Positions 1 to 9,004 of a DNA stretch of 37,611 bases are shown piece after piece. The DNA lies in assembly GCA_024405875.1 (NCBI GenBank), contig JAKSOA010000017.1:1-37611 (forward strand). Direction: 5' to 3'. The notes below the pieces were generated by a model, which saw only the letters and a program-made list of their open reading frames with translations, searched no databases and was not told the origin of the DNA. The DNA comes from Paludibacteraceae bacterium. Lineage in GTDB: Bacteria; Bacteroidota; Bacteroidia; Bacteroidales; Paludibacteraceae. The position numbers were made by a program, and so were the translations under genes. Every line of letters starts with the position of its first letter. Position 1 is the stretch's first letter.

Positions 1-462
1 TAGCGCTCGCTGTGTTTGTACAACCGTTGGTGGCTGTGGCTGTTACTGTGTATGTACCTGCATCGCTCACTGTGAGGGTTGAGCCTGTGGTGCTTGATGC
101 GTCATTCCACTTGTAGGTTACTCCCTCTGTGGTTGAACTTGCAGTCAAGGTTATACTGGTGGTTGTGCAGTCTATTGTACCGCTTGTAGGCGTTACGCTT
201 ACATTTGGCACCTCTGTACTCTTTGTTATTGTAGCGCTCGCTGTGTTTGTACAACCGTTGGTGGCTGTGGCTGTTACTGTGTATGTACCTGCATCGCTCA
301 CTGTGAGGGTTGAGCCTGTGGTGCTTGATGCGTCATTCCACTTGTAGGTTACTCCCTCTGTGGTTGAACTTGCTGTCAAGGTTATGCTTGTGGTTGTACA
401 GTCTATTGTACCACTTGTCGGGGTTACGCTTACATTTGGAGTGCTTGTGTTCTTGGTTATTT
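1..462. repeat. 231-bp tandem repeat (77 codons) inside the giant secreted protein
   Basis: Positions 1-142 are identical to 232-373, an offset of 231 bp, exactly 77 codons. The rest of the two units (143-231 and 374-462) is similar but diverged. Each unit encodes one Ig-like domain with the core TYTVTATATNGCTN. More copies may lie left of the window edge. Confidence 0.95.
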
Positions 463-3400
463 CAATAGTCTCTGAGTTACTGCTCTCACACCCCTCTGCA
501 GATACAGACTTAACCGTTAGATTTGCGGCATCTGTAAATATTCTCTCTGCCTCTGTTTTATTATCTGACCACTTATATGTAGCACCACCACTTAACACTA
601 CCCTTGCACTTTGGTCTGTGCAGGTTATTGTATAAGGTGATGACATCTCATCTTCTGTAGAACCTTTATATACCTTATATGATATTGTAGGCAGTGCGTT
701 CACCTTGATATCCTTTTTATCTTTTGCTTCTGAAGCCTCGTATGTAGCATAAGAGATTCCGTTTACTGCACTTACGTATGCACTAACATTAACTGTGGTG
801 GATGCGGCTGTAGATGCTGGTGTATATTGTTCTGATTTTGTATTTTTACCACCAGCGGCAATATCACCTATAGTCCAAGTATAAGGCGTGGTATCGCCTG
901 GCTTTTTATAACTTACGGTTACACCTGTGGCTTTTACCGTAGAGCCATTATACACTTCAATTTTATAATTTGAAGTACCACCTGCACATATAGGGGAATC
1001 AGCGGTAACTGTAAGTGTAAGGCTTGTACAATCCTTATTGGTTAAAGAGACCTCTGAAGTAGCATCTGTACATAGACCGTGTGTTGAAGTTGTAGTAAGG
1101 GTTAAAACAACTGTTTTACCTAACTCAACACCTGTAACCTTAGATGTAAGACTTGTGGGATTTTCTATTGTAGGATTAGTTGTGCCATCATAACTCTTTA
1201 TAGTCCAAGTAGATACGTTTCCTGTAGCGGTACCTGCAAGTGTAAAGTCTGTAGTGTTGCACTCCTCTTGGTTAGTACCTGCATTGTTTGTTGGTTTTGG
1301 GTCTATGGCTACATCTGTAAAACCTTGCATATCAGCAGAACACCCTGTTGTAGCATTCTCAGCCTTTGCCGTATATCTTCCTGCGGCTGTTTGTTTACCA
1401 AATTTAAGCTCATTACCTGTACCAGGAAGTGAAATACCTGTAGATTCACCGTTCCTGAATAATGTATAGGTAAAGCCTGTCTCAGACTTAGATAGACCTA
1501 CAGGCATACCATCACCGTCTGAACAATAAAATCCGCCATTTATTACCGAATACTGAATTGGCGCATGAGAGTTATCTGAAACCGATATACTTACACCCTC
1601 TGAAACACAACCGTTTGAATCTTTTACTTTTGCTGTAACTGACGCAGACTGTAACCCTGGATATGTTGCTGTACTACTATATGATGCACCTCCATCATTT
1701 GAATAAGTATATGTGCCACTACCACCTGTAGCGGTTATTGTATATTCTCCGTTATATGGTGATGTACACCTTGTATTATTAACCACATTTGATGAGCTTG
1801 CCGTTGGCAGGGCGTTTATCTTTAAACCTTTTGAATCCTTTGATGCTGTGGGGGCATCATTATATGTAGTGTATGTTTTTGTGTCAATCTTCTTCAAAAA
1901 TGCTTTTGCTGAAAAATTTGAAGTCTCATTGGTATTAGTTTTGACGTTAATTGTTAATGTAACATCTGTTGCTCCAAGAGTGGGGACACTCCATACTCCC
2001 GTTGCATTATCATAAGCAAACATCGGGTCTGAAGAAGTATATGATTGATAATCAACACAATCTGGCAGTTCAATTTGCCAAGATGTGGCATATACCGCCT
2101 TTGTGGGATTTGACACTGTAAAGGTATATGTAACATCATTAACACCCTTACATACTTCGTCAGGAGAAATAGTTAATAATGCCGCAATATCATTGCAAAC
2201 AACATTTACCGTATTTGTTATTGAATATAAGCCACAAGCACCTGTAGTACCACCAGATTCCACAGACTCTGCAACACCCTTATCATTAGCAATAATAACT
2301 CTATAGAATTTACTTCCGTCAGGAATCACATCTAAATTTTGGAATGCCAAACCAGAACCGGCGGAAGAGTCAGATACTCTACTCCAAGATGTTCCGTCTG
2401 TTGAAACCTGCCAAATATAATATGGAGTAGGAAGTGCTCCTGCATTAACAGCAGAACGCAACGTAAATGGGACACCGCATACTGGAACCAGTTTACCATC
2501 AACCTCCTCTATATCAGCATACAATTTAGTCTCAGGTGTACAAGCCTGGAAAAGAAGGTCATCAAGCAACACATCATTACCATTCGCTCCAGCAGCCGCT
2601 TTGTTTATGACCTGCAAAACAACCGACTCATTATCTCCTGTATTAAACATAGTGGAGACCTCTTGCCATCCTGCGTCAAAGACTAATCCATCAACTACTT
2701 TCTCCGCTATTTTCACACTCTTTGAGCTATTCCAAAGAATAAACTTAAGTTTTATAGGGTCCTTTGAATCAGCTTTTGCAGCATTGGCAATATACATTGA
2801 AAATTTGGTATATGTATTTTTACACAATCCTGTAGCAGTACGCTCATATAAAATATCATTATCGCTACTACTTCCGTTGTCACAATTCAGCATAAGCATA
2901 CCACCATACTCTCCATTCGCCCTCTTGGCATCAGTCCCCGTATGGTCATAAAAATCATCCGTTCTATACCAAAATGTAACACCTCCATAATATCCACAAT
3001 TACACGTATTTCCATAGTGACTCCCATCTGACCCGTGACAACCAGCCCACTTCGGTGTAGCCACTACGGCATATTGTTTGGAATCAGACAATTTTCCACA
3101 CTCTCCCACATAATTGTATTTGGTATATGAGTTTGATGTTCTCTTTTTTTGGACAATAAGGAACGGGTTATGCGGTATGGCATTAGCAGGGTATCCGCAA
3201 ACGCCCAAATAACAGTTAGTATTACTGTCTGATAAATTCTGCGACCAATCAATTCTAATGTCATTTGTCTTATACCAATTACTTCCCGATGGGTCTCCGT
3301 TATTGATAACGAATGTTACGTCATTAGGGTCACTTGCGCCCATAGCAATATAGGCATAACCAGCCTCACTGCCAGTCATTTCCCTTCCAGGCCAATCTCC

Positions 3401-4264
3401 AAAAATCTTGTTCCCATTTGAGGTCTTATATGCGTAACAATACGCTGTAGGCCAATCATCAGGTTTCATAAAATAGATTTTACGATTAGTACCTGTAGGT
3501 TTCAGGCTCATCGTGAACTTTCCGAAATCATCTTTAAAAAGTTCTCGCATATTTTCCGAGTCACATTCAAGTTCCATCTCCGCATAAATTGTGACAGTAG
3601 AACTTTTAGATTCAGAATCCACACATTTATAAACAGTTGAATTCCCTGCAATTACATTTATTGAGACACCTGTTTCTCCGGTCATCTCGGTAAAAGTTGC
3701 TCCATCATCTGTTGAAATGTACCATTGATACGGACCCGTTCCGTTTGCAACAGTAAGTGTTACACTATCATTAAACTTATACTCTTCTGGTGTACAACCA
3801 ATTTGCAAAGATGGTGTACCTACATCAAAGGTTAAACCCTTTGTAGTTTTGTTATAAGTTACTTTTACTGATGTGGAACCTGATTTAAATTCTATTCTAT
3901 ACCATTTATAGTCTCCATAATATTGGATATGATGCGTAGATGTACATATCTCATCTGAGATACACGAATAATCACTCTCACTAGACGACATCATTCCCGC
4001 AATTGAAGTGCCCGAAGTGCCGTTTGTTCCAACCCCGAAATATTTGTTATATCCCTGAATTACATGTGAATCTGTAATGATCCAAGAAACCGTATTGTCA
4101 TCTGATGTCACAGAACCTAACGATTGTGCCGATTCAGGATTGTTATTTTGATTTCCATACCACAAATACAATGTATTAGCAGTAGAATAACTTACCCCTA
4201 CAAAAAGTAGAAATGATATCAGTAACAATCTTGAAAATGAGAATGAGTTGTAAATTCTCTTCAT
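1..4264 (-). CDS. giant secreted multi-domain adhesin-like protein, 3' end outside window
   Basis: Translating the minus strand from the ATG at 4264-4262 gives 1421 codons with no stop up to the window edge, so the gene is 3'-partial. An N-terminal signal peptide (MKR, then a hydrophobic run ending near residue 30) indicates export. Around residues 280-360 there is a stretch like starch-binding module 26 (IYFMKPDDW, then WPGREM). Next come a Cys-rich jelly-roll-like region, several Ig/PKD-like beta domains with paired Cys, and at the window edge two near-identical 77-residue Ig-like repeats. Proteins of this build in Bacteroidota are usually cell-surface or secreted, often by the type IX system, but the C-terminal sorting domain that would show this lies outside the window. 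The substrate is unknown. A -7 promoter element lies about 120 nt upstream. No enzyme motif was seen. Confidence 0.9.
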   Translation of the reverse strand, partial: MKRIYNSFSFSRLLLISFLLFVGVSYSTANTLYLWYGNQNNNPESAQSLGSVTSDDNTVSWIITDSHVIQGYNKYFGVGTNGTSGTSIAGMMSSSESDYSCISDEICTSTHHIQYYGDYKWYRIEFKSGSTSVKVTYNKTTKGLTFDVGTPSLQIGCTPEEYKFNDSVTLTVANGTGPYQWYISTDDGATFTEMTGETGVSINVIAGNSTVYKCVDSESKSSTVTIYAEMELECDSENMRELFKDDFGKFTMSLKPTGTNRKIYFMKPDDWPTAYCYAYKTSNGNKIFGDWPGREMTGSEAGYAYIAMGASDPNDVTFVINNGDPSGSNWYKTNDIRIDWSQNLSDSNTNCYLGVCGYPANAIPHNPFLIVQKKRTSNSYTKYNYVGECGKLSDSKQYAVVATPKWAGCHGSDGSHYGNTCNCGYYGGVTFWYRTDDFYDHTGTDAKRANGEYGGMLMLNCDNGSSSDNDILYERTATGLCKNTYTKFSMYIANAAKADSKDPIKLKFILWNSSKSVKIAEKVVDGLVFDAGWQEVSTMFNTGDNESVVLQVINKAAAGANGNDVLLDDLLFQACTPETKLYADIEEVDGKLVPVCGVPFTLRSAVNAGALPTPYYIWQVSTDGTSWSRVSDSSAGSGLAFQNLDVIPDGSKFYRVIIANDKGVAESVESGGTTGACGLYSITNTVNVVCNDIAALLTISPDEVCKGVNDVTYTFTVSNPTKAVYATSWQIELPDCVDYQSYTSSDPMFAYDNATGVWSVPTLGATDVTLTINVKTNTNETSNFSAKAFLKKIDTKTYTTYNDAPTASKDSKGLKINALPTASSSNVVNNTRCTSPYNGEYTITATGGSGTYTYSNDGGASYSSTATYPGLQSASVTAKVKDSNGCVSEGVSISVSDNSHAPIQYSVINGGFYCSDGDGMPVGLSKSETGFTYTLFRNGESTGISLPGTGNELKFGKQTAAGRYTAKAENATTGCSADMQGFTDVAIDPKPTNNAGTNQEECNTTDFTLAGTATGNVSTWTIKSYDGTTNPTIENPTSLTSKVTGVELGKTVVLTLTTTSTHGLCTDATSEVSLTNKDCTSLTLTVTADSPICAGGTSNYKIEVYNGSTVKATGVTVSYKKPGDTTPYTWTIGDIAAGGKNTKSEQYTPASTAASTTVNVSAYVSAVNGISYATYEASEAKDKKDIKVNALPTISYKVYKGSTEDEMSSPYTITCTDQSARVVLSGGATYKWSDNKTEAERIFTDAANLTVKSVSAEGCESSNSETIEITKNTSTPNVSVTPTSGTIDCTTTSITLTASSTTEGVTYKWNDASSTTGSTLTVSDAGTYTVTATATNGCTNTASATITKSTEVPNVSVTPTSGTIDCTTTSITLTASSTTEGVTYKWNDASSTTGSTLTVSDAGTYTVTATATNGCTNTASA

Positions 4265-4333
4265 ATTATATTGGTTTTTAAGAACTTCATCCACAAAAAT
4301 CTATATAATTACATCCTACGACATAACATATAT

Positions 4334-4381
4334 AAAAAACTACGTCTGTACATTGGACGCATAACACGCCAATATACAGAC
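4334..4381 (-). promoter_or_regulatory. hairpin plus U-run in the 5' leader (attenuator-like)
   Basis: On the minus strand GTCTGTATATTGG (4381-4369) pairs with CCAATGTACAGAC (4356-4344): 13 pairs with one G-U wobble and a 12-nt loop. Six U residues (4339-4334) follow closely. It lies between the -7 element and the start codon at 4264, so it has the form of an intrinsic terminator or attenuator in the leader. Function is inferred only. Confidence 0.55.
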
Positions 4382-4383
4382 TT

Positions 4384-4391
4384 CAAAGATA
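4384..4391 (-). promoter_or_regulatory. -7 promoter element TATCTTTG of the giant secreted protein gene
   Basis: The minus strand reads TATCTTTG here, matching the Bacteroidota -7 consensus TAnnTTTG. No TTTG is found at the expected -33 distance, so the promoter is incomplete by consensus. It would give a 5' leader of about 115 nt. Confidence 0.55.
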
Positions 4392-4434
4392 GCACTTTTT
4401 AATTAAAAATGCTATTATATAAGGTGAAATTTAT

Positions 4435-4490
4435 AAGAGATTTTTCGCTTCGCTCAAAATGACGTGCGTGGAACGCTCAAAATGACGTGC
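4435..4490. repeat. dispersed intergenic repeat, family A, with internal duplication
   Basis: It contains the core ATTTTTCGCTTCGCTCAAAA, followed by TGACG, shared with copies near 9091, 10381, 22886, 31319 and 37465. Within it, the 17-mer CGCTCAAAATGACGTGC occurs twice (4451-4467 and 4474-4490). The right copy overlaps the last codons and the stop of the minus-strand exonuclease gene. Confidence 0.8.
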
Positions 4491-5247
4491 TTCTTAACTT
4501 TATCTCTGAGAGAACTTTTTTTGTGTATAGCGGAAAATCAGCCTGTAGCAGCCACCCGAAATAGCCGGAGTCTTTTTTATAGACATCAACAACCCTCTGC
4601 CCTTTGTACTTGCCAAAGTTAAAGACCTCCGCCCCACTATCATCATAAACAATGTGTCCGGCAAAATCAGCGAACTTACTGTGAGCGCTGAAATCGGATA
4701 GCATAGCCACATCATTCCGCAACTCTTCAGGATAACGGTCAAGTTGAGCCTTTAGCACTTCATACGTGGCACGTATGTCAGCATCGGCGGCGTGCGCCTC
4801 ATCAAGGTTCTTCTGACAATAGAATTTATAAGCGGCTACAAGTGTGCGAGGCTCCATTTTATAGAAAATGTTCTGCACATCAATCATCTTAGCCTTTTTA
4901 AGGTCAATGTCAACTTCGGCACGGGCGAACTCCTCCGCCAAAAGAGGCAAATCAAATTTAAGTGAATTACATCCACCCAAGTCACAACCCTTGAATACCT
5001 CCGCAAGTTCTTTTGCAGCCTGCTTGAAAGTTGGGCAAGAAGCCACATCGGCATCGGTAATGTGATGGATTTCACTTGCCTGCTCCGGAATATGGCACTC
5101 TGGGTTTATGCGTATGCATTTTGACTCTTCAGTTCCATTCGGATATACCTTTATATACCCTATCTCAACAATCCTATCCTTAACAACATCTACGCCCGTT
5201 GTCTCAAGGTCAAAAAATATAATCGGTTTTTTTAGTGTAAGTTCCAT
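4477..5247 (-). CDS. DnaQ-like 3'-5' exonuclease (DEDDh) with C-terminal DUF3820-like domain
   Basis: A 256-aa protein. The DEDDh exonuclease fold shows in FFDLETTG (Asp13, Glu15), NSLKFD (Asp99) and HAADAD (His152, Asp157), the family's metal and catalytic residues. The C-terminal part, about residues 208-250 (FNFGKYKGQ..GWLLQADFPL), resembles the small DUF3820-type domain often found behind such exonucleases. The likely role is trimming or proofreading of DNA 3' ends in repair; it is a stand-alone protein rather than the polymerase subunit proper. It lies downstream of dnaN on the same strand, separated by a 177-bp gap holding a long palindrome and short tandem repeats. The last residues (RSTSF) and the stop are encoded by a dispersed repeat, so the original C-terminus may have been replaced. 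Confidence 0.9.
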   Translation of the reverse strand: MELTLKKPIIFFDLETTGVDVVKDRIVEIGYIKVYPNGTEESKCIRINPECHIPEQASEIHHITDADVASCPTFKQAAKELAEVFKGCDLGGCNSLKFDLPLLAEEFARAEVDIDLKKAKMIDVQNIFYKMEPRTLVAAYKFYCQKNLDEAHAADADIRATYEVLKAQLDRYPEELRNDVAMLSDFSAHSKFADFAGHIVYDDSGAEVFNFGKYKGQRVVDVYKKDSGYFGWLLQADFPLYTKKVLSEIKLRSTSF

Positions 5248-5279
5248 ATTCGGTGATTCGGTGATTCGGTTATTCGGTG
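5248..5279. repeat. 8-bp tandem repeat (ATTCGGTG x4)
   Basis: Four consecutive copies of ATTCGGTG (the third reads ATTCGGTT) sit directly upstream of the exonuclease start codon, in its 5' untranslated region. Changes in copy number would alter the leader length but not the reading frame. Confidence 0.85.
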
Positions 5280-5325
5280 ATTAACGTCAATTTTTATTGA
5301 GATATTTTGTTATTGGAGTTTGAGG

Positions 5326-5429
5326 CATAATGATTTTTTAACCAGATAGTTTGGATTCGAGACCGAAGGAGTCTACTTGAGTAAATGACTGAGGTCAAGA
5401 ATCCAAAATAGCGGTTAAAAAACATTATG
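5326..5429. repeat. long palindromic element between dnaN and the exonuclease
   Basis: The outer arms 5326-5343 and 5413-5429 pair over 17 bp with one bulged base (CATAATG..TTTTTTAACC). Inner arms TTTGGATTC (5350-5358) and GAATCCAAA (5399-5407) pair perfectly, and AGTC/GACT and GACC/GGTC pairs lie further in. The right arm covers the dnaN stop codon (5425-5427). It could be a bidirectional terminator or a MITE-like element; no transposase is nearby. Confidence 0.75.
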
Positions 5430-6546
5430 AAAGCATCATTGGCATTGCTAACATAATAATAGACATACCCTCTTTCTGTTGCACAGGCACAAACAAACCT
5501 GGGCAAGACTGGTCTGTCAGGCGAATCTCAACATCATCACAGTCCATATTGGCAAGCATATCAATTACAAGCGTTGATTTGAAACCAATCTCAAGTGGCG
5601 TGCCATCGTATGAGCATACAAGAGTCTCCTCACCTGCTGTGGCAAAGTCAATATCCTGACCCATTATCTTCAAACTGTTAGATGACAAGCCGAACTTTAT
5701 AAGATTGCTACCACGATTAGAGCAGACCTGTATTCTTTTAATAGAAGAGAGCAGTTGCTCCCTGCTGACTATTGCTACCAGGTTGCTGTTTTGCGGAATT
5801 ACAGAGTCATACTTTGGATAGTTGCCTTCAATTTGACGAGTCACCATTGTATATGCTGACGCCTGGAACACCATAAACTTACTGTCAAATGTGATATCTA
5901 TGTCTCCAATCTCCTTTGCAAGCACACCCTTAAGCAGATTAGCCGATTTTTGAGGAAGAACAAAGCCCTTCTGAGCGCCTGGATTTATTGATAGAGTGAC
6001 CTTTGACAAACGATGCCCGTCTGTAGCCACTATATTCAAACCATTTTCTACAAAATGGAAACAGATACCATTCATTATTGGATGAATCTCATCATTGGCT
6101 GTGGCGAAAGCGGTTTTGGCGATAGCGTCAAGAAGAACAGAACTGCTCATTTTAAATGCGTCAGTGTCATCTGCGTTCAAACCTGAGAACTCAACATAAT
6201 CAGCGGCATTCTGACCCATAAAGTTGTATTTACCGGTGTCAGAAGTCATTGTAATTGAGTAATTGTGGTCATCAATATCAAATGTGAGAGGCTGCTCACG
6301 CATCTCCTTTATGACATCATTAAGAACATTTGATTGAATTGCCACCCTACCGTTACCAGCCATATTCTCTATCTCCAATTTGGTTGACAAAGAGGTGTCT
6401 GAATCAGAGGCTGTCACAGTCAGTTGATTATCCTCTACAGAGAAAAGAAAATAACCATACACAGGAATGGCTGGCTTAGCCGCGATAAACTTGGATGCAA
6501 TCTGCAACCTTTCATAAAGAAGTGATGATGATACCTTAAAATTCAT
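5425..6546 (-). CDS. dnaN: DNA polymerase III subunit beta (sliding clamp)
   Basis: A 373-aa protein, the family's normal length, colinear with bacterial sliding clamps throughout. It starts MNFKVSSSLLYERLQIASKF, carries the central GLNIVATDGHRLSKV segment typical of clamp domain 2, and ends with a hydrophobic MSIIMLAMPM tail as in other clamps. The ring-shaped dimer holds polymerase III and other replication and repair enzymes on DNA. The start is the ATG at 6546, preceded by an exact-spacing Bacteroidota promoter (6598-6628) that lies partly within the end of gldFG. The exonuclease follows on the same strand. No dnaA or recF neighbour is present, as is usual in Bacteroidales. Confidence 0.97.
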   Translation of the reverse strand: MNFKVSSSLLYERLQIASKFIAAKPAIPVYGYFLFSVEDNQLTVTASDSDTSLSTKLEIENMAGNGRVAIQSNVLNDVIKEMREQPLTFDIDDHNYSITMTSDTGKYNFMGQNAADYVEFSGLNADDTDAFKMSSSVLLDAIAKTAFATANDEIHPIMNGICFHFVENGLNIVATDGHRLSKVTLSINPGAQKGFVLPQKSANLLKGVLAKEIGDIDITFDSKFMVFQASAYTMVTRQIEGNYPKYDSVIPQNSNLVAIVSREQLLSSIKRIQVCSNRGSNLIKFGLSSNSLKIMGQDIDFATAGEETLVCSYDGTPLEIGFKSTLVIDMLANMDCDDVEIRLTDQSCPGLFVPVQQKEGMSIIMLAMPMMLS

Positions 6547-6597
6547 AATATATTAGTTTTAATTATTTTACTTTTCAAACCTTGCCCAAACATTTTT

Positions 6598-6628
6598 CAA
6601 AGATAATGAAATTTCTCAGTGTCTCAAA
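6598..6628 (-). promoter_or_regulatory. dnaN promoter (TTTG-N19-TATCTTTG)
   Basis: On the minus strand TTTG (6628-6625) is followed after exactly 19 nt by TATCTTTG (6605-6598), the full Bacteroidota consensus. The -33 element overlaps the last codons of gldFG. The expected transcription start is near 6591, giving a leader of about 45 nt. Confidence 0.8.
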
Positions 6629-8985
6629 GGCGTTTGCCACCGTTTTTTTCTAACCAACTGATATACAAACACAAAAATTATCAACAACACAAGCGGGGCT
6701 ATTATATTCACTATCTGTACCACGACTCTGTATTCTGACAACAGTTTCTTATCAAGAAGCCTGATTCTCCACTCCCTGCCACGCAACTCCAGCCAACCCT
6801 CATCATCGGTCAAATAGTTTACAGCATTAAGAATAAATTGCTCATTACCATATAGTTGTCCGGAGTACTTGTCAACTCCTATGTCATCTCTTATAATATC
6901 CCCGTCAGCAACAAAAATCATTTTTGCCAGAGAACTCTCTTTTTTTCTCTCCTTTACACCCGATGTTATGTCAGGAGGTGTCATACGGTTTGCGAAAACA
7001 GACGGGAACTTACCTTTAAGCATCACAGATACAGGCAGATATGAGAATGAGAAGAACGGAGATTCCGGAGAGAGTCCCACAACTGACATATCAATCTGCA
7101 TAGGTGCCTTGTCCAACCCCGCTTTTGCCGATGAGAAGAGCAATGCGTTTGCCTCCAAACCTGTCTTATTCTCACCCACCAATTCCACAACAGAAGAAAA
7201 ATCAGCCCTCACTCCTGAGAGATTCCTTGTTATGGCATTTGACGGGTTTGGTATCAGGATTGGTGAGTAGTACCAAGGCATAGGTTCAAACTTAGGTTGC
7301 TCCCCTTCAAGAGCCGTATTCACAGGCACCAAAGCACACTGCGTGTCAAGCAGCAGAAGTGGCGATATTCTAAGCCCGTAAGTAAACAACATATCATCTA
7401 AAGATATATCATTTGCAATACCAAGGCTCTCCTTATCAGTACGCACTCCGTCTATCAGCCACAGCACACTTCCACCATACATTATATATTGGTCTAAGAT
7501 AAATTTATCTGTCTCAGAAAACCTCTCAAGCGGACCCGCTATAATTACAGCCTTATATTTGTCAAGCACTGATGCGTCCGCACCCAGCACGCCCCTATCA
7601 ACATTATAATAGGCTGAGAGAGCGGTAGTTACAGAAATCACATCCTGTTCCGCAAATTCATTATGCCCCTCAAGGAACGCCACACTCTCAGGATTAGACA
7701 TCGTGGCGCGGCGTATTGCGTCAGTGAACTCATATTCCAATGATTCTATTGAAGCATTCAAATTCTCATCACCAGACATTCCCTGAATATTCTTCAGAAG
7801 ATTCACATTAATGGTGTCACCAGCAGGAAAACTTAAAACAGCCCACGGGAACAGAACCTTTTGAACCATTCCACCACTTGCATCACGGTCATAGACCATT
7901 GTCGGTTTCAAACCACGCCGCTCAAGTTCAAAGTATCTTCTATCTCTCTCATTACGTTCTGTGGCAGATGAAGGGTCAATCAAACGAATATTCACATTGC
8001 CGTCCCAATAGATACTCATCTCCTTGAGAAGATTTACGGTAGCCTCCTTCAGTCTCAGGAAACCAGGATTCATATCCCCGTCAAGATATACATCTACATC
8101 AACATCTCTGTGAATGCCACTTACCAACCGCTTGGTATTCTCTGAAAGTGAATAACGCTTCTCCTGCGTAAGGTCATACCTGAATACGCTTATATTGACA
8201 AATGTGGAGGCTACAGCCAGCACCACCACCACAGCACCAAGCACCAAGTCACCCCTTGACATTCGTCCCTTGACCCTTATTCCTGTAATACACAGGAATA
8301 ACAGTGCAAGCAGAACAAAATACCAAACATCTTTTATATCTATAACTCCGCGACTCATTGAGTCATAATGAGAGGCAATGCCCCACTCGCTCACCCAACG
8401 CGCCACTGAGGCATCGGGGAAGAGAAGAGAGAGCATATCAAAGCCATAATAAATTATAAAGCACAGTAGCGCCGCAAGCACAAAAGAGACTATTGAATTC
8501 CTGCTTACAGATGAGCAGAATAGCCCTATAGCCGTGTACCCCGATGCCAAAAACATAAGCCCGATAAAGGAGCCCCAGAAAGCGCCTGAATCAAGGTTGA
8601 ACGGAGTGACGCCAAGCAAGCCCACGCTCACCATATATAATAAGGTGGGAATTAAAGCAACTATGGTGAGAATCCAACTCGCAAAAAACTTTGACAGCAC
8701 AATTGAAGTCACGCTCAAAGGTTTGGTGTAGAGCAATTCCAAAGTGCCGCCACTCTTCTCATCAGAGAACATCTTCATTGTAAGGGCGGGAACCAGAAAC
8801 AGGAAGAGCCACGGAGAGAGCATAAAGAGCCCGTCAACATTAGCGTAACCAGAATCAAGGATATTGTATTCTGAAGGAATAAGCCACAGAAATGAGCCCG
8901 TAAGTATCAGAAACACAGCCACTATGATAAAACCAGCAGCCGATGAGAAGAAATTAGACAACTCTTTTTTTAGCAGTACAAACAT
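6616..8985 (-). CDS. gldFG: fused gliding-type ABC transporter membrane and auxiliary protein (GldF-GldG)
   Basis: A 789-aa protein joining two proteins that are separate in many relatives. Residues about 1-245 are an ABC-2 type permease like GldF, with a start MFVLLKKELSNFFSS, about six membrane segments and the motif FSDEKSGGTLELLYTKPLS. Residues about 246-760 match GldG or the ABC-2 auxiliary domain (YDLTQEKRYSLSENT, then a soluble domain with LEGHNE). A last membrane segment (about 762-780) precedes a basic tail. The ATPase GldA is not in the window. In gliding Flavobacteria these proteins are needed for motility; in gut Bacteroidales the exported substrate is unknown. It is transcribed away from the PagL-like gene from a shared divergent promoter region. 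Fused forms are known, so the fusion is probably not an assembly error. Confidence 0.9.
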   Translation of the reverse strand: MFVLLKKELSNFFSSAAGFIIVAVFLILTGSFLWLIPSEYNILDSGYANVDGLFMLSPWLFLFLVPALTMKMFSDEKSGGTLELLYTKPLSVTSIVLSKFFASWILTIVALIPTLLYMVSVGLLGVTPFNLDSGAFWGSFIGLMFLASGYTAIGLFCSSVSRNSIVSFVLAALLCFIIYYGFDMLSLLFPDASVARWVSEWGIASHYDSMSRGVIDIKDVWYFVLLALLFLCITGIRVKGRMSRGDLVLGAVVVVLAVASTFVNISVFRYDLTQEKRYSLSENTKRLVSGIHRDVDVDVYLDGDMNPGFLRLKEATVNLLKEMSIYWDGNVNIRLIDPSSATERNERDRRYFELERRGLKPTMVYDRDASGGMVQKVLFPWAVLSFPAGDTINVNLLKNIQGMSGDENLNASIESLEYEFTDAIRRATMSNPESVAFLEGHNEFAEQDVISVTTALSAYYNVDRGVLGADASVLDKYKAVIIAGPLERFSETDKFILDQYIMYGGSVLWLIDGVRTDKESLGIANDISLDDMLFTYGLRISPLLLLDTQCALVPVNTALEGEQPKFEPMPWYYSPILIPNPSNAITRNLSGVRADFSSVVELVGENKTGLEANALLFSSAKAGLDKAPMQIDMSVVGLSPESPFFSFSYLPVSVMLKGKFPSVFANRMTPPDITSGVKERKKESSLAKMIFVADGDIIRDDIGVDKYSGQLYGNEQFILNAVNYLTDDEGWLELRGREWRIRLLDKKLLSEYRVVVQIVNIIAPLVLLIIFVFVYQLVRKKRWQTPLRH

Positions 8986-8991
8986 TTTTCT

Positions 8992-8999
8992 TAAATTTG
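8992..8999 (+). promoter_or_regulatory. -7 promoter element TAAATTTG of the PagL-like gene
   Basis: TAAATTTG matches TAnnTTTG. The ATG at 9027 lies 28 nt beyond it. A TTG codon at 8997 in the same frame falls inside this element, which argues against that codon as the start. No clear -33 box. Confidence 0.6.
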
Positions 9000-9004
9000 C
9001 ACTA

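Noticed and set aside
1-462. CRISPR-like array at the left edge
   Set aside because: The repeats are 231 bp with no spacer pattern and are in-frame protein-coding sequence.
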